Shown: in pieces, positions 17,182 to 25,788 of the stretch
How the letters are laid out: every line of letters begins with the position of its first letter
Position numbering within the stretch: position 1 is the stretch's first letter
NCBI RefSeq assembly: GCF_001660485.1
Contig: NZ_CP013979.1
Span: forward strand, 1,116,001-1,180,000
Source: Agromyces aureus
GTDB lineage: Bacteria; Actinomycetota; Actinomycetes; Actinomycetales; Microbacteriaceae
Direction: 5' to 3'
DNA length: 64,000 nucleotides
Position numbers and translations under genes: made by a program
The notes under the pieces: model-generated
Told to the model about the DNA's origin: nothing
The model's database searches: none
Seen by the model: the letters and a program-made list of their open reading frames with translations, nothing else

Positions 17182-18057
17182 ATGACGACCGACCCCCGCT
17201 GGATCGACGAGCACGGCGACCCGATCGACGAGGACCACCGCGGACTCGTCTACGACATCCGCACGCTCGTCGACCGCCGCCGCGCGCTCGGCATCTTCGG
17301 CGGCGTCGGCCTGACCGCGCTGCTCGCGGCGTGCTCGGCCGACCCCGAGCCGACGGCGACCGCCTCGCCGAGCGCGTCGGCCTCGGCATCCGTCACCCCG
17401 ACGCCCAGCGCGACCGCCGCCGCCTCCGGGCCCCTCGCCGAGGTGCCCGACGAGACCGGCGGACCGTACCCCGGCGACGGCTCGAACGGGGTCAACGTGC
17501 TCGACGACTCGGGCATCGTGCGCAGCGACATCCGCTCGTCGTTCGGCTCGTCGACCACGGTCGCGCAGGGCGTGCCGCTCACGATCGCCCTCACCGTGCG
17601 GGATGCCGCGACGGGCAGTGCGCTCGTGGGCGCGGGCGTGTACCTCTGGCACTGCGACCGAGAGGGCGGCTACTCGCTCTACTCGAACGGGCTCGAGAAC
17701 GAGAACTACCTGCGCGGCGTGCAGGCGACCGACGCGAACGGCACCGTGACCTTCACCTCGATCTACCCGGCCTGCTACACGGGGCGCTGGCCGCACATCC
17801 ACTTCGAGGTGTACTCGGATGTCGCGACCGCCGTCGCGAGCGGCCCCATCGTGAAGACCTCGCAGATCGCGCTGCCGCAGGAGACCGACGCCGCCGTCTA
17901 CGCGACCGCGGGCTACGAGCAGAGCGTGCGCAACCTCTCGCAGGTCAGCCTCTCGACCGACAACGTGTTCCGCGACGACGGCGGCATCCACCAGATCGCG
18001 AACATGTCGGGTTCGGCGTCGGCCGGGTACACGGCGGCGCTCACGATCGGGGTGTGA
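17182..18057 (+). CDS. Tat-exported lipoprotein, intradiol ring-cleavage dioxygenase homologue
   Basis: This 291-residue protein starts ATG with AAGGAG 6 nt upstream. A cytoplasmic N-terminal stretch leads to a twin-arginine signal (RRR at 32-34) and a lipobox LLAA-C51, then a Ser/Ala/Thr linker. The catalytic-like domain has 'ETGGPYPGDG', 'VYLWHCDREGGYSLYS' and 'CYTGRWPHIHFEVY'. These carry the Tyr/His set used for non-haem Fe(III) in protocatechuate-type intradiol dioxygenases. It should be a folded, metal-loaded enzyme exported by Tat and tethered outside. The aromatic substrate is unknown, and redox or structural alternatives remain. Confidence 0.87.
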   Translation: MTTDPRWIDEHGDPIDEDHRGLVYDIRTLVDRRRALGIFGGVGLTALLAACSADPEPTATASPSASASASVTPTPSATAAASGPLAEVPDETGGPYPGDGSNGVNVLDDSGIVRSDIRSSFGSSTTVAQGVPLTIALTVRDAATGSALVGAGVYLWHCDREGGYSLYSNGLENENYLRGVQATDANGTVTFTSIYPACYTGRWPHIHFEVYSDVATAVASGPIVKTSQIALPQETDAAVYATAGYEQSVRNLSQVSLSTDNVFRDDGGIHQIANMSGSASAGYTAALTIGV

Positions 18058-18103
18058 CCGGTGCGGGCTTCGCGGGGCGGATGCCGGTGGCGGGCGCCCG
18101 GGG

Positions 18104-18571
18104 TCAGCGGGCGCGGAAGCGGCGCACGGCCTCGGTCGCGACCTCGTGGTCGATGACGTCGGGTTCGCCGGACACCGTGATCGTGCCGACGAGTTCGCCC
18201 TCGACCCGGATCGGCAGCGAGCCGCCATGCGCCCGATACACGTCGTGGTCGACGTCGTCGCGCTGGCCGAACGGCGTTCCCGCCTCCTCGTGACGGCGCC
18301 GCACGAGCAGCGACGGCTCGCCGAAGCGCTCGACGACGGCGGCCTTGCCGGCCAGCCACTCGTCGTTGTCGCGCCCGGTCTCGCGCAGCTTCGCCTGGAA
18401 GACGACGTCGCCCCGGAGCACGATGCGCACCGCGAGGTTGAGACGCCGCTTGCGGATCACCTCGATGGCCGAGACGCCGAGGTCGACCGCGTCGTCGTTG
18501 ACGAAGGAGCCGACGTCGAGCTGCGGCTGGGCTTCGAGATCGGCGACGGTGAAGACGGGAAGGTCGGACAT
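18104..18571 (-). CDS. UPF0303 / HbpS-GlcG-like haem-binding-family protein
   Basis: This 155-residue protein has the UPF0303 layout of the PF03928 (HbpS/GlcG-like) fold: 'FVNDDAVDLGVSAIEVI', 'LAVRIVLRGDVVFQAKL..TGRDNDEWLAGKAAVVERFG', then 'AHGGSLPIRVEGELVGTITVSGEPDVIDHEVATEAVRRF' (conserved blocks). The final 'GG..PI...G...G..GVSG' type loop is characteristic. Relatives bind haem or degrade it, though function in this subgroup is unproven. AGGAG precedes the ATG. Divergent from the ligase. Confidence 0.85.
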   Translation of the reverse strand: MSDLPVFTVADLEAQPQLDVGSFVNDDAVDLGVSAIEVIRKRRLNLAVRIVLRGDVVFQAKLRETGRDNDEWLAGKAAVVERFGEPSLLVRRRHEEAGTPFGQRDDVDHDVYRAHGGSLPIRVEGELVGTITVSGEPDVIDHEVATEAVRRFRAR

Positions 18572-18742
18572 GTGACTCCTCACGGGCGGGTTCGCCAAGA
18601 GTAGTGGTGTGTGCCGCGGCCGGCGAGTCCCGCGTCCGCGGGGCGTGTCGCGGGCGGGCCAGGCCGACGATCGCGTCTCGGGCCGGCTCGGGCCGCTTCG
18701 TCCGCATCGCCCGGTGTCGGACGTCGGTGCAAGACTGACCCC

Positions 18743-20272
18743 GTGCTGCTCGCCGAGCTCGTCACCACCGCCCAGACCGTCACCGCCACGCGCTCGCGGT
18801 TGGCGAAGATCGCCGCGCTCGCCGACCTGCTCGGCCGGCTCGAGCCCGACGAGGTCGAGCCCGCCGTCGGCCTGCTCGTCGGCAAGCCGCGCCAGGGGCG
18901 CCTCGGCGTCGGGTGGCGCGGCGTCGCGTCGGCCACGGCGTCGGTCGAGCCGGCGGCCGAGGCGACGCTGACCGTCGCCGACCTCGACGAGGCGTTCGAA
19001 CGGCTCGCCGCGGCATCCGGCACCGGGTCGAACCTCGACCGCACGCGCGAGCTGCACGACCTGCTCGCGGCGGCGACGGCCCACGAGCAGGAGTTCATCG
19101 CGCGGGCGCTGCTCGGCGAGATGCGCACCGGCGCGCTCGAGGGCGTGCTCGCCGACGCCGTCGCCAAGGCCGCCGACCGCCCGGCCGCGAGCGTGCGGCG
19201 GGCGGCCATGCTGCAGGGCGACCTCGGCGCCACGGCGCTGCTCGCGCTCACGGGCACCGCCGACGAGCTCGAAGCCGTCGGGCTCGTCGTCGGTCGACCG
19301 GTGCAGCCCATGCTCGCCGCGACGGCATCGAGCGCCGCCGCCGCGATCGAGACGACGGGCGAGGCCTCGGTCGAGTACAAGCTCGACGGCGCACGCATCC
19401 AGGTGCACCGCCGGGGCGACGACGTGCGCGTGTTCACCCGCAACCTCGCCGACGTGTCGCATCGGCTGCCCGAGGTCGTCGACGTCGTGCGTGCGCTGCC
19501 CGTGCACGACGTGATCCTCGACGGCGAGACGCTCGCGCTCGACGAAGACGGCGGGCCGCGCCCGTTCCAAGAGACGATGTCGCGCTTCGGTGCAGATGCC
19601 GCGCGCGAGACGCTGCTGCATCCGTGGTTCTTCGACGTGCTGCACGTCGACGGGCGCGACCTGCTCGATGAGCCGCTCTCGACCCGCCTCGCCGAACTGG
19701 CGCGCATCGCGCCAACCCACCGCATCCCCGGCGAGGTCACCGCCGACCCCGAGGTCGCCGAACGCGTGTCGCGCGACGCGCTCGCCGCCGGCCAGGAGGG
19801 CGTGGTCGTCAAGGCGATCGACGCGCCCTACGCGGCCGGGCGCCGCGGCGCGAGCTGGATCAAGGTGAAGCCCGTGCTCACCTACGACCTCGTCGTGCTC
19901 GCGTGCGAATGGGGTTCGGGCCGCCGCACGGGCCTGCTGTCGAACCTGCACCTCGGCGCGCTCGACCCCGAGGGCGAGTTCGGCGAACCCGGTGCGTTCG
20001 TCATGGTCGGCAAGACGTTCAAGGGCCTCACCGACGAACTGCTGCGCTGGCAGACCGCGCGGTTCCCCGAGATCGAGACCCGACGCACCGCGAACACCGT
20101 GTTCGTCGAGCCCGTCACGGTCGTCGAGATCGCGATCGACGGCGTGCAGCGCTCGAGCCGGTACCCGGGCGGCATCGCCCTGCGCTTCGCCCGGGTCAAG
20201 CGGTACCGCGACGACAAGCCGCCCGCCGAGGCCGACACGATCCAGACGCTGCGCGCGCTCCTGCGCGGGTAG
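18743..20272 (+). CDS. ATP-dependent DNA ligase (LigB-like)
   Basis: This 509-residue ATP-dependent ligase resembles mycobacterial LigB. The N-terminal DNA-binding domain (about 1-180) precedes the nucleotidyltransferase domain with motif I KLDGAR (adenylated Lys213), 'RVFTRNLADVSHRLPEV' (III region), 'DGETLAL' (IIIa), 'EGVVVKAID' (IV), 'WIKVKP' (V), and an OB domain ending 'RFARVKRYRDDKPPAEADTI'. It seals nicks with ATP and is usually non-essential beside NAD-dependent LigA. I chose the GTG at 18743, which aligns with family N termini (VLLAELVTTA). AAGACT lies 6 nt upstream. Confidence 0.92.
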   Translation: MLLAELVTTAQTVTATRSRLAKIAALADLLGRLEPDEVEPAVGLLVGKPRQGRLGVGWRGVASATASVEPAAEATLTVADLDEAFERLAAASGTGSNLDRTRELHDLLAAATAHEQEFIARALLGEMRTGALEGVLADAVAKAADRPAASVRRAAMLQGDLGATALLALTGTADELEAVGLVVGRPVQPMLAATASSAAAAIETTGEASVEYKLDGARIQVHRRGDDVRVFTRNLADVSHRLPEVVDVVRALPVHDVILDGETLALDEDGGPRPFQETMSRFGADAARETLLHPWFFDVLHVDGRDLLDEPLSTRLAELARIAPTHRIPGEVTADPEVAERVSRDALAAGQEGVVVKAIDAPYAAGRRGASWIKVKPVLTYDLVVLACEWGSGRRTGLLSNLHLGALDPEGEFGEPGAFVMVGKTFKGLTDELLRWQTARFPEIETRRTANTVFVEPVTVVEIAIDGVQRSSRYPGGIALRFARVKRYRDDKPPAEADTIQTLRALLRG

Positions 20273-20330
20273 CCGCCGACACGCGCCGGTGCGCAGGATC
20301 CGCTCAGCCGCCCGCTCATATGCTGGAACG

Positions 20331-20942
20331 ATGCTCGCCCTCATCCGCCACGGTCAGACCGATTGGAACTTCGCCGGACGACTGCAGGGACGCACCGACA
20401 TCCCGCTGAACGCCGTGGGCCGTGCGCAGGCGAGAGCCGCGGCATCCGCCTACGCCGGAGGGTACTGGGAGGCCGTCGTGAGCTCGCCGCTCGGGCGGGC
20501 GCGCGAGACCGCGGAGATCCTCGCCGACGCGCTCGACCTGCCGTTCACGGGCACCTACGACGAGCTGCTCGAGCAGGAGTACGGCGAGGCCGAGGGCATC
20601 ACCGGGGCCGAGCTCGCGACGCGCTGGCCCGACCGCGTGATCCCGGGCAAGGAGGCCGACGCCGACGTCGCCGCCCGCGGCCGGCGCGCCATGCATCGCA
20701 TCGCCGCCGAGCACGACGGCCAGCACGTGCTCGTGGTCGCGCACGGCGCCTTCCTCCGGCACACGCTGTCGTCCGTCTCCGGGCACGACGCTCGTCACTA
20801 CCCGCGCTTCGACAACCTCTCGTCGTCGGTCGTGCAGTTCGCGAACGGCGCCTGGCACGTGCGCACGATCGGCGACGTGCCCTACCTCGAGGCCGCCGTC
20901 GCCATCGAGCGTCGCGCCGCCGAGGCCGAGCGCGCCGCGTAA
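20331..20942 (+). CDS. histidine phosphatase (phosphoglycerate mutase-like) superfamily
   Basis: This 203-residue protein begins MLALIRHGQTDWN; RHG (6-8) provides the phospho-histidine. The second core motif is 'HVLVVAHGAFLRHTL' with its His, and 'SSPLGRARETAEIL' is the conserved third block. It is a broad-specificity cofactor-independent phosphatase of the PhoE/CobC type. TATGCT lies 6 nt before the ATG with no SD. It follows the ligase by 58 bp. Confidence 0.9.
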   Translation: MLALIRHGQTDWNFAGRLQGRTDIPLNAVGRAQARAAASAYAGGYWEAVVSSPLGRARETAEILADALDLPFTGTYDELLEQEYGEAEGITGAELATRWPDRVIPGKEADADVAARGRRAMHRIAAEHDGQHVLVVAHGAFLRHTLSSVSGHDARHYPRFDNLSSSVVQFANGAWHVRTIGDVPYLEAAVAIERRAAEAERAA

Positions 20943-21040
20943 CCACGCCGCGTAACCGTTCCGCGTCGCGCGGGTTGCGGTTCGGAGTCGGTTCGCGCGC
21001 CGTCGGCGGCCGGACCGAGACGCAGACGTAGACTCCGAAA

Positions 21041-21595
21041 ATGGAGGCACCGGGCAGCACGACCCTGGTCGTGGTCGGCGACGAGGCGTCGCAGGCCATC
21101 CGCTCGATCGAGCGCTTCGCCAACGTGCAGGCCGCGAGCCTGGCCGAGGCGAGCGACGACGAGGTGGCCCGCTGGTCGGCGTCGGCGTCGGCTCCCTACG
21201 TCGTCCACGATCACGATCCGCTCGGCCATGTCGCGGCAGCGTGGGTCGAGTTCTTCGACGACCAGTCGACGTTCGGCGTTCTCGAACTCGAGATCGAACG
21301 CGCGATGGATGCCGCGGGGCGGCGTGAGATCAGCGTGCCCGACTACTACGTGGTGCTGCACCCCGAGGGGCTGCCCGTGACGTGGAAGCACTGGTGGCTT
21401 GGCGTGCTCGCCGCGGAGTCGCCGACCCGGGTCATCCCGTGGCCGTCGGCCGACGCCTCCCTCGCCGCCCTGCTGCGGCGGCTGCCGACGGGGCGGGCGT
21501 GGCCCGAGGTGCAGGCCTGGCTGCCGCGCGTGCCGATGTCGGTGCCCGACCGGGTGGGTCTGCCTTCATCCGACCAGTCGGCCGAAAGCGCCTGA
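21041..21595 (+). CDS. conserved hypothetical protein
   Basis: This 184-residue cytoplasmic protein is one I do not recognise. It has no signal peptide or membrane span. It is rich in Trp and aromatics in the second half (VTWKHWWLGVLAAESPTRVIPWP), with a Pro-rich end. An N-terminal alpha/beta stretch carries 'VVVGDEASQAIRSIERFA'. TAGACT lies 6 nt before the ATG, so a leaderless transcript is likely. Codon usage matches the neighbours, which supports a real gene. Confidence 0.75.
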   Translation: MEAPGSTTLVVVGDEASQAIRSIERFANVQAASLAEASDDEVARWSASASAPYVVHDHDPLGHVAAAWVEFFDDQSTFGVLELEIERAMDAAGRREISVPDYYVVLHPEGLPVTWKHWWLGVLAAESPTRVIPWPSADASLAALLRRLPTGRAWPEVQAWLPRVPMSVPDRVGLPSSDQSAESA

Positions 21596-21619
21596 GCGCA
21601 GGAGCCGCCGGCGACGCGC

Positions 21620-21654
21620 CGATGCCCGCCCCGGCGTGGCCGGTGCGGGCATCG
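21620..21654. terminator. hairpin between convergent genes
   Basis: CGATGCCCGC (21620-21629) pairs with GCGGGCATCG (21645-21654), and an inner CCGG/CCGG pairing extends the stem. It lies 25 bp after one stop and 37 bp before the converging hydrolase stop, and so could serve both directions. Confidence 0.65.
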
Positions 21655-21690
21655 TGTGGTTCGGTGCGAGCGGTGCGACGTGGCATCCGC

Positions 21691-22521
21691 TCACACGGTC
21701 GCGGCGTTGGTGTCGTGCGCCTCGGCCCAGGCGAGGGCGTCTTCGGCGACCTCCTGCCAGCCGTCCTGGCTGACGATGCGGTGCGTGCGACCGGCGTACT
21801 CGCGGTACTCGACGAGCGACGGGCTGCCCGAGTCGCGGTACTTCTTGAGGATCGCCTTGCCGATGGCCGGCGGCACGACGTGGTCGATCTCGCCCGTGAT
21901 GATGAGCAGGGGAGCGCGGTCGGTCTTGCCGTAGTCGACGTGCGTGACGCCGCCCTGCTCGTTGAACGCAGCGGCGACGCCCTCGAAGAACACGCGGTTG
22001 TAGGAGTTCACGGCGTACTGCTCCCACAGGGCGTCGGATGCCTCGCGGCTGAGGTCGTTGCCGAACGTGAAGTGGAAGTGGGCCTTCGAGATCGGCTTGG
22101 CGCCGTTCTTGCCGAACGGGTTGGAAAGGATCGGGAACCCGGTGCGGAGGGTCGACGGCGGCAGCGTCGTGATGCCCGCGGTCTGGCCGGGGGTGACGGC
22201 GACGTAGGCGGAGCCGAGGTCGCGGTCGGCGAGCATCTGGATCAGCACGCCGCCGAACGAGTGGCCCATGATGATCGGCTTCACGGGCAGTTCGCGGATG
22301 ATGCGCTCGTAGTGGTCGGCGATCTCGAAGAGCCCGACGCCCTTGAGCGCTTCGGGGTTCGAGCGGATGTCGGCGACCTCACGGTCGTCGATGCCCGGCC
22401 ATCCCGGGCGGATCACGCGGTGGCCACGGGCCTCGAAGTACTCGGCCCAGGTGTCCCAGCTCTTGGGGGTCATCCAGAGGCCGTGGACGAGGACGATCGG
22501 GGTCTTGTCGGTGGTGGTCAT
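21691..22521 (-). CDS. alpha/beta hydrolase
   Basis: This 276-residue alpha/beta hydrolase has oxyanion motif HGLW (13-16), nucleophile elbow GHSFG (Ser88), acid in 'LIITGEIDHVVPP' and the catalytic His in 'AGRTHRIV'. There is no signal peptide. It is divergent from the TetR gene at 22658. The 136-bp gap holds a 7-8-7 palindrome (22559-22580), making this the likely regulated target. Substrate unknown; the regulator suggests an inducible detoxification or ester-hydrolysis role. Confidence 0.87.
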   Translation of the reverse strand: MTTTDKTPIVLVHGLWMTPKSWDTWAEYFEARGHRVIRPGWPGIDDREVADIRSNPEALKGVGLFEIADHYERIIRELPVKPIIMGHSFGGVLIQMLADRDLGSAYVAVTPGQTAGITTLPPSTLRTGFPILSNPFGKNGAKPISKAHFHFTFGNDLSREASDALWEQYAVNSYNRVFFEGVAAAFNEQGGVTHVDYGKTDRAPLLIITGEIDHVVPPAIGKAILKKYRDSGSPSLVEYREYAGRTHRIVSQDGWQEVAEDALAWAEAHDTNAATV

Positions 22522-22558
22522 GATGCCTGCTCCTGTTGATTCGAACTGCCTGCGGTGT

Positions 22559-22580
22559 AAGTAGAACGAGTGGTCTACTT
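22559..22580. promoter_or_regulatory. probable TetR operator
   Basis: AAGTAGA (22559-22565) and TCTACTT (22574-22580) form a perfect inverted repeat around 8 bp. One more bp on each side nearly pairs. TAGAACGA recurs inverted at 22640-22647. The element lies in the AT-richer gap between hydrolase and TetR. Confidence 0.55.
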
Positions 22581-22657
22581 GCTGATGGATCTCAAGCTAG
22601 ACCCGATTCACAGCCCGTGTCAAGCAAAAAGAGAAAGATCGTTCTATCATTTACAAC

Positions 22658-23239
22658 ATGGCAACACGAACGACCGCTACCGGCACCTCCGTCGCCCGCG
22701 AGAAGCTGCTCGCCACGGCCTCCGAGCTCTTCTACCGCGAGGGCATCCACGCCGTCGGCGTCGACCGCATCATCGGCGAGGCCGGCGTCACGCGCGCCAC
22801 GTTCTACCGGCACTTCCCGAGCAAGGAGGACCTCGTCGAGGCCTACCTCGGCGTCGAGGATGCGACGATCCGCGGGGCGTTCGCCCGTGCCGGCGAGGCG
22901 ACCGACGACCCAGGGCTGCTGCTCGAACTCGTGATCGAGGGCCTCGCCGACGACGTCGCCAGACTGCACACGCGCGGCTGCCCCTTCATCAACGCCGCCG
23001 CCGAGTACCCCGAGGCCGACAGCGGCGTGCGCGTCGCCGTGGGGGAGCACCGCGCCTGGTTCCGCGACACGCTCGAGGCGCTGCTCACCGGCTCCGGAGC
23101 GAGGCACCCCGATCTTGCGGCCGGGCAGCTCGTGCTGCTCCGCGACGCCGCCATGGTCGGCGGCTACCTCGACGGGTGGGAGCGCGTGCGTCCGGCGTTC
23201 GTCGGTGCGGCGCGGCAGGCGGCCGGGCTCTCGGCCTGA
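22658..23239 (+). CDS. TetR/AcrR-family transcriptional regulator
   Basis: This 193-residue regulator has a canonical TetR N-terminal HTH: 'REKLLATASELFYREGIHAVGVDRIIGEAGVTRATFYRHFPSKEDLVEAYL' in conserved blocks (about 13-62). The C-terminal ligand domain contains a Cys near 'HTRGCPFINAAAEYP', typical of the subgroup that controls nearby oxidoreductases or hydrolases. It is divergent from the alpha/beta hydrolase with a palindromic operator between them. Probable autorepressor; ligand unknown. Confidence 0.92.
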   Translation: MATRTTATGTSVAREKLLATASELFYREGIHAVGVDRIIGEAGVTRATFYRHFPSKEDLVEAYLGVEDATIRGAFARAGEATDDPGLLLELVIEGLADDVARLHTRGCPFINAAAEYPEADSGVRVAVGEHRAWFRDTLEALLTGSGARHPDLAAGQLVLLRDAAMVGGYLDGWERVRPAFVGAARQAAGLSA

Positions 23240-23345
23240 ACCCGCTGCGGATCTGTGGCACCCTGTTTCGCGTCGACTTCGCACCGCTCAGGTCGCGGCG
23301 CTATCGTCGAGGCATCCCACCCCTTCGGAAGGACTCCACCGCGCG

Positions 23346-24287
23346 ATGACCGAGACCACCACGAAGGCCTCCCGCGTCGCGGATTGGGTGCGCGAACGAC
23401 GTCGCCTCGTCGGCTGGACCGCGCTGATCTCGGTGATCGCCGTGGTCGTCGTCGTGCTCGTCGCGCGCTGGTTGCGCGGCACGCCGGGCGGCGCCGACTT
23501 CATCGAGACGTATCCGGGCATCGTCGAGCCCCCGGCCGGCACGCCCGTCGGCATCCCGGCCTGGCTCGGCTGGCAGCACTTCCTCAACTCGTTCTTCCTG
23601 CTGCTCATCGTGCGCACGGGGTTCCAGCTGCGCTCGAAGCAGCGCCCGCCCGGGTTCTTCACGCGTGACAACACGCGCTGGCCGCGCACGAAGCGCGCAC
23701 CGCGCCGCCTCGGCATCTTCCTCTGGTTCCACCTCTGGCTCGACGCGCTCTGGGTGCTGAACGGCGTCGTCTACGTCGTGCTGCTCTTCGCGACCGGCCA
23801 GTGGCTGCGCATCGTGCCCACCGACTGGGCGGTCGTGCCGAACGCGATCTCCGCGGCGCTGCAGTACGCGTCGCTCGACTGGCCGACCGAGAACTCCTGG
23901 GTCGTCTACAACTCGCTGCAGCAGCTCGCGTACTTCGCGATCGTGTTCATCGCGTCGCCGCTCGCGATCCTCACGGGCCTGCGGCTCTCGTCGGTCTGGC
24001 CGCCCGAGGGCGCGCTCGTGCGGGCGTTCCCCGAGAAGCTGGCCCGTCGCGTGCACTACCCGACCATGATCTTCTTCCTCGCGTTCGTGTTCGTGCACGT
24101 CGTGCTCGTGCTCACGACGGGTGCGGTACGCAAGCTCAACCAGATGTACACGGCACGCGACACCGACGACTGGCTCGGGTTCGCGGTGTTCGCGGCATCC
24201 GTCGTCGTGATGGCCGTGGCCTGGGTGCTCGCGAAGCCGCCGCTGCTGAAGCGCATCGCCGCCAAGGGCGGAACGGTCCGCGGCTGA
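23346..24287 (+). CDS. cytochrome b561/b6-type membrane protein
   Basis: This 313-residue integral membrane protein has about five or six spans (about 22-40, 77-90, 125-150, 197-215, 245-265 and 278-295). Histidines lie in membrane helices: 'WLGWQHFLNSFFLLLIVRTGFQLRS', 'FLWFHLWLDALWVLNGVVY' and 'VHYPTMIFFLAFVFVHVVLVLT'. This is the arrangement of di-haem cytochrome b561/Ni-hydrogenase b-type subunits. Such proteins usually anchor a periplasmic molybdopterin oxidoreductase, but no such partner follows here. GGAAGGA lies upstream of the ATG. Function: quinone-linked electron transfer, inferred from family. Confidence 0.85.
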   Translation: MTETTTKASRVADWVRERRRLVGWTALISVIAVVVVVLVARWLRGTPGGADFIETYPGIVEPPAGTPVGIPAWLGWQHFLNSFFLLLIVRTGFQLRSKQRPPGFFTRDNTRWPRTKRAPRRLGIFLWFHLWLDALWVLNGVVYVVLLFATGQWLRIVPTDWAVVPNAISAALQYASLDWPTENSWVVYNSLQQLAYFAIVFIASPLAILTGLRLSSVWPPEGALVRAFPEKLARRVHYPTMIFFLAFVFVHVVLVLTTGAVRKLNQMYTARDTDDWLGFAVFAASVVVMAVAWVLAKPPLLKRIAAKGGTVRG

Positions 24288-24349
24288 CGCGTGCGCCGTC
24301 GTCGGCATGCGCGGTGCCGACGTCGGAGCGGGCGGGTATCGTGCCGAAC

Positions 24350-24931
24350 GTGGAGCCCATCAGCAACGACGACCTCGACGACCTCGAACGCGAGCTCATC
24401 GGTCGTGTGCGCGGTCGGGTGCTCGAGATCGGGGCCGGTGACGGCGAGAACTTCGGGGCGTTCCATCCGGAGGTCTCGTGGGCCGGTCTCGAGCCCGACG
24501 CCGGGCGCCGCGCCGAGCTGGCGATCCGCGCGCGCGAGTGGCGGCATGTGTCGGCCCCGCTCGACGCCACGGCCGAGCGCATCCCGCTGCCCGATGCCTC
24601 GGTCGACGCGGTCGTGGGCACCTACGTGCTCTGCTCGGTGACGGATGTCGCGGCCGCCGTCGCCGAGGTGCGGCGCGTGCTCGTGCCGGGCGGGCGGGTC
24701 GTGTTCGTCGATCACGTCGCCGCACCGCGCCGCACCGTCAAGCGGCTCGTGCAGAACGTCGCGACGCCGATCACGACCTGGCTCGACCACGGATGCCACT
24801 GGAACCGCGACCCGGAGCCGGTGCTCGGGTCCGCTGGGTTCACGGGCGTCGACGTGCGCCGACTGCGCGTGCGCTCGATGCCCTTCGGGCCGGTGCCCGT
24901 GCTGCTCTACGAGGGCGTCGCGCCCGACTGA
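24350..24931 (+). CDS. class I SAM-dependent methyltransferase
   Basis: This 193-residue methyltransferase (UbiE/Methyltransf_11 type) has motif I 'VLEIGAGDGENF' (about 26-37), acidic motif 'GLEPDAGRR', 'RIPLPDASVDAVVGTYVLCSV' and the post-motif 'EVRRVLVPGGRVVFVDHV'. The rest, including 'DHGCHWNRDPEPVLGSAGF', is typical of methyltransferases that modify small molecules or quinones. The GTG at 24350 is taken as start, with TATCGT 7 nt upstream. Its last 25 nt overlap the converging EI24 gene. Confidence 0.87.
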   Translation: MEPISNDDLDDLERELIGRVRGRVLEIGAGDGENFGAFHPEVSWAGLEPDAGRRAELAIRAREWRHVSAPLDATAERIPLPDASVDAVVGTYVLCSVTDVAAAVAEVRRVLVPGGRVVFVDHVAAPRRTVKRLVQNVATPITTWLDHGCHWNRDPEPVLGSAGFTGVDVRRLRVRSMPFGPVPVLLYEGVAPD

Positions 24932-25698
24932 ACCGAATCCGTCATGGTCTTCGCCCGCACCGCCCGCTCGTCGAGCACGCCGCGCGCCAGCATCGTCGCG
25001 CCGGCGACCGCGGCGGGCATCGTGAAGATCGCACCGAGCGGCACCATGAAGCAGAGCTGGGTCGCCACGCCGAAGCCGAGCAGTCGCGCGCGGTGCGAGC
25101 GCAGCAGCGCCCGGCGCTCGCCCGACGAGATGCCGCGCGACTCGAACGCGCGCCCCGTGAGCTCCCACGCGAGCAGCCGGCCCGAGAGCACGACGCCGAG
25201 CACGGGTGCCAGCACGCCGCCGATGAGCGGGACGAGCCCGCTCAGGCCCACGCCGATCGACACGAGCACGCCCAGTGCGATGAACGCGACCGCATCGCCC
25301 GCCGAACGCCAGAAGCCGATGCCGGCGCCGTTCTCGGGCGGCTCGCCGCCGAGGTCGTGCTCGACGGCGAGCCAGATGCGTTCGTAGAACGGGTCGCCGA
25401 CGAGGAGCGTGAGTCCGGTGAACGTCACGGCGGCGAGCACGATCGCGCCGCCGAGCATGAGCGCGCCGATGGCCGTTCGCGTGAGCGACGCCCACGGTTC
25501 GACCCACCCTGCGGCGAACGGCGTCGCCCACACCGTGATGCTCGGCAGGCTCACGCCGAGCGCGACGAGTCCGATGAGCACGACCACCCAGACGATCGCG
25601 GCCGGCACGAGTCCGAGCAGCATCGCACCCGGCTGACGTCGCCAGAAGCCGAAGCCGCGCAGCAGCGTGCGCACGCCGAGCAGGAACCGTTGGATCAT
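24907..25698 (-). CDS. EI24/CysZ-like membrane protein
   Basis: This 263-residue membrane protein opens 'RFLLGVRTLLRGFGFWRRQPGAMLLGLVPA', the EI24-family signature (PF07264). About four to six hydrophobic spans follow (about 26-49, 77-103, 135-160, 162-185 and 210-240). An amphipathic loop bears 'DPFYERIWLAVEHDLGGEPP'. CysZ in E. coli is a sulfate permease; actinobacterial members are mostly uncharacterised, so sulfate transport is only possible. TAGGCT lies 8 nt before the ATG. Confidence 0.82.
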   Translation of the reverse strand: MIQRFLLGVRTLLRGFGFWRRQPGAMLLGLVPAAIVWVVVLIGLVALGVSLPSITVWATPFAAGWVEPWASLTRTAIGALMLGGAIVLAAVTFTGLTLLVGDPFYERIWLAVEHDLGGEPPENGAGIGFWRSAGDAVAFIALGVLVSIGVGLSGLVPLIGGVLAPVLGVVLSGRLLAWELTGRAFESRGISSGERRALLRSHRARLLGFGVATQLCFMVPLGAIFTMPAAVAGATMLARGVLDERAVRAKTMTDSVQSGATPS

Positions 25699-25788
25699 GA
25701 TCGATCAGCCTAGGCTGGGGCCGACTTCGAGGTGCGGCCTTGACACCGTCCCTCCTCGCCCTTCGACCCACGCCCCGAGGAGATCCAC

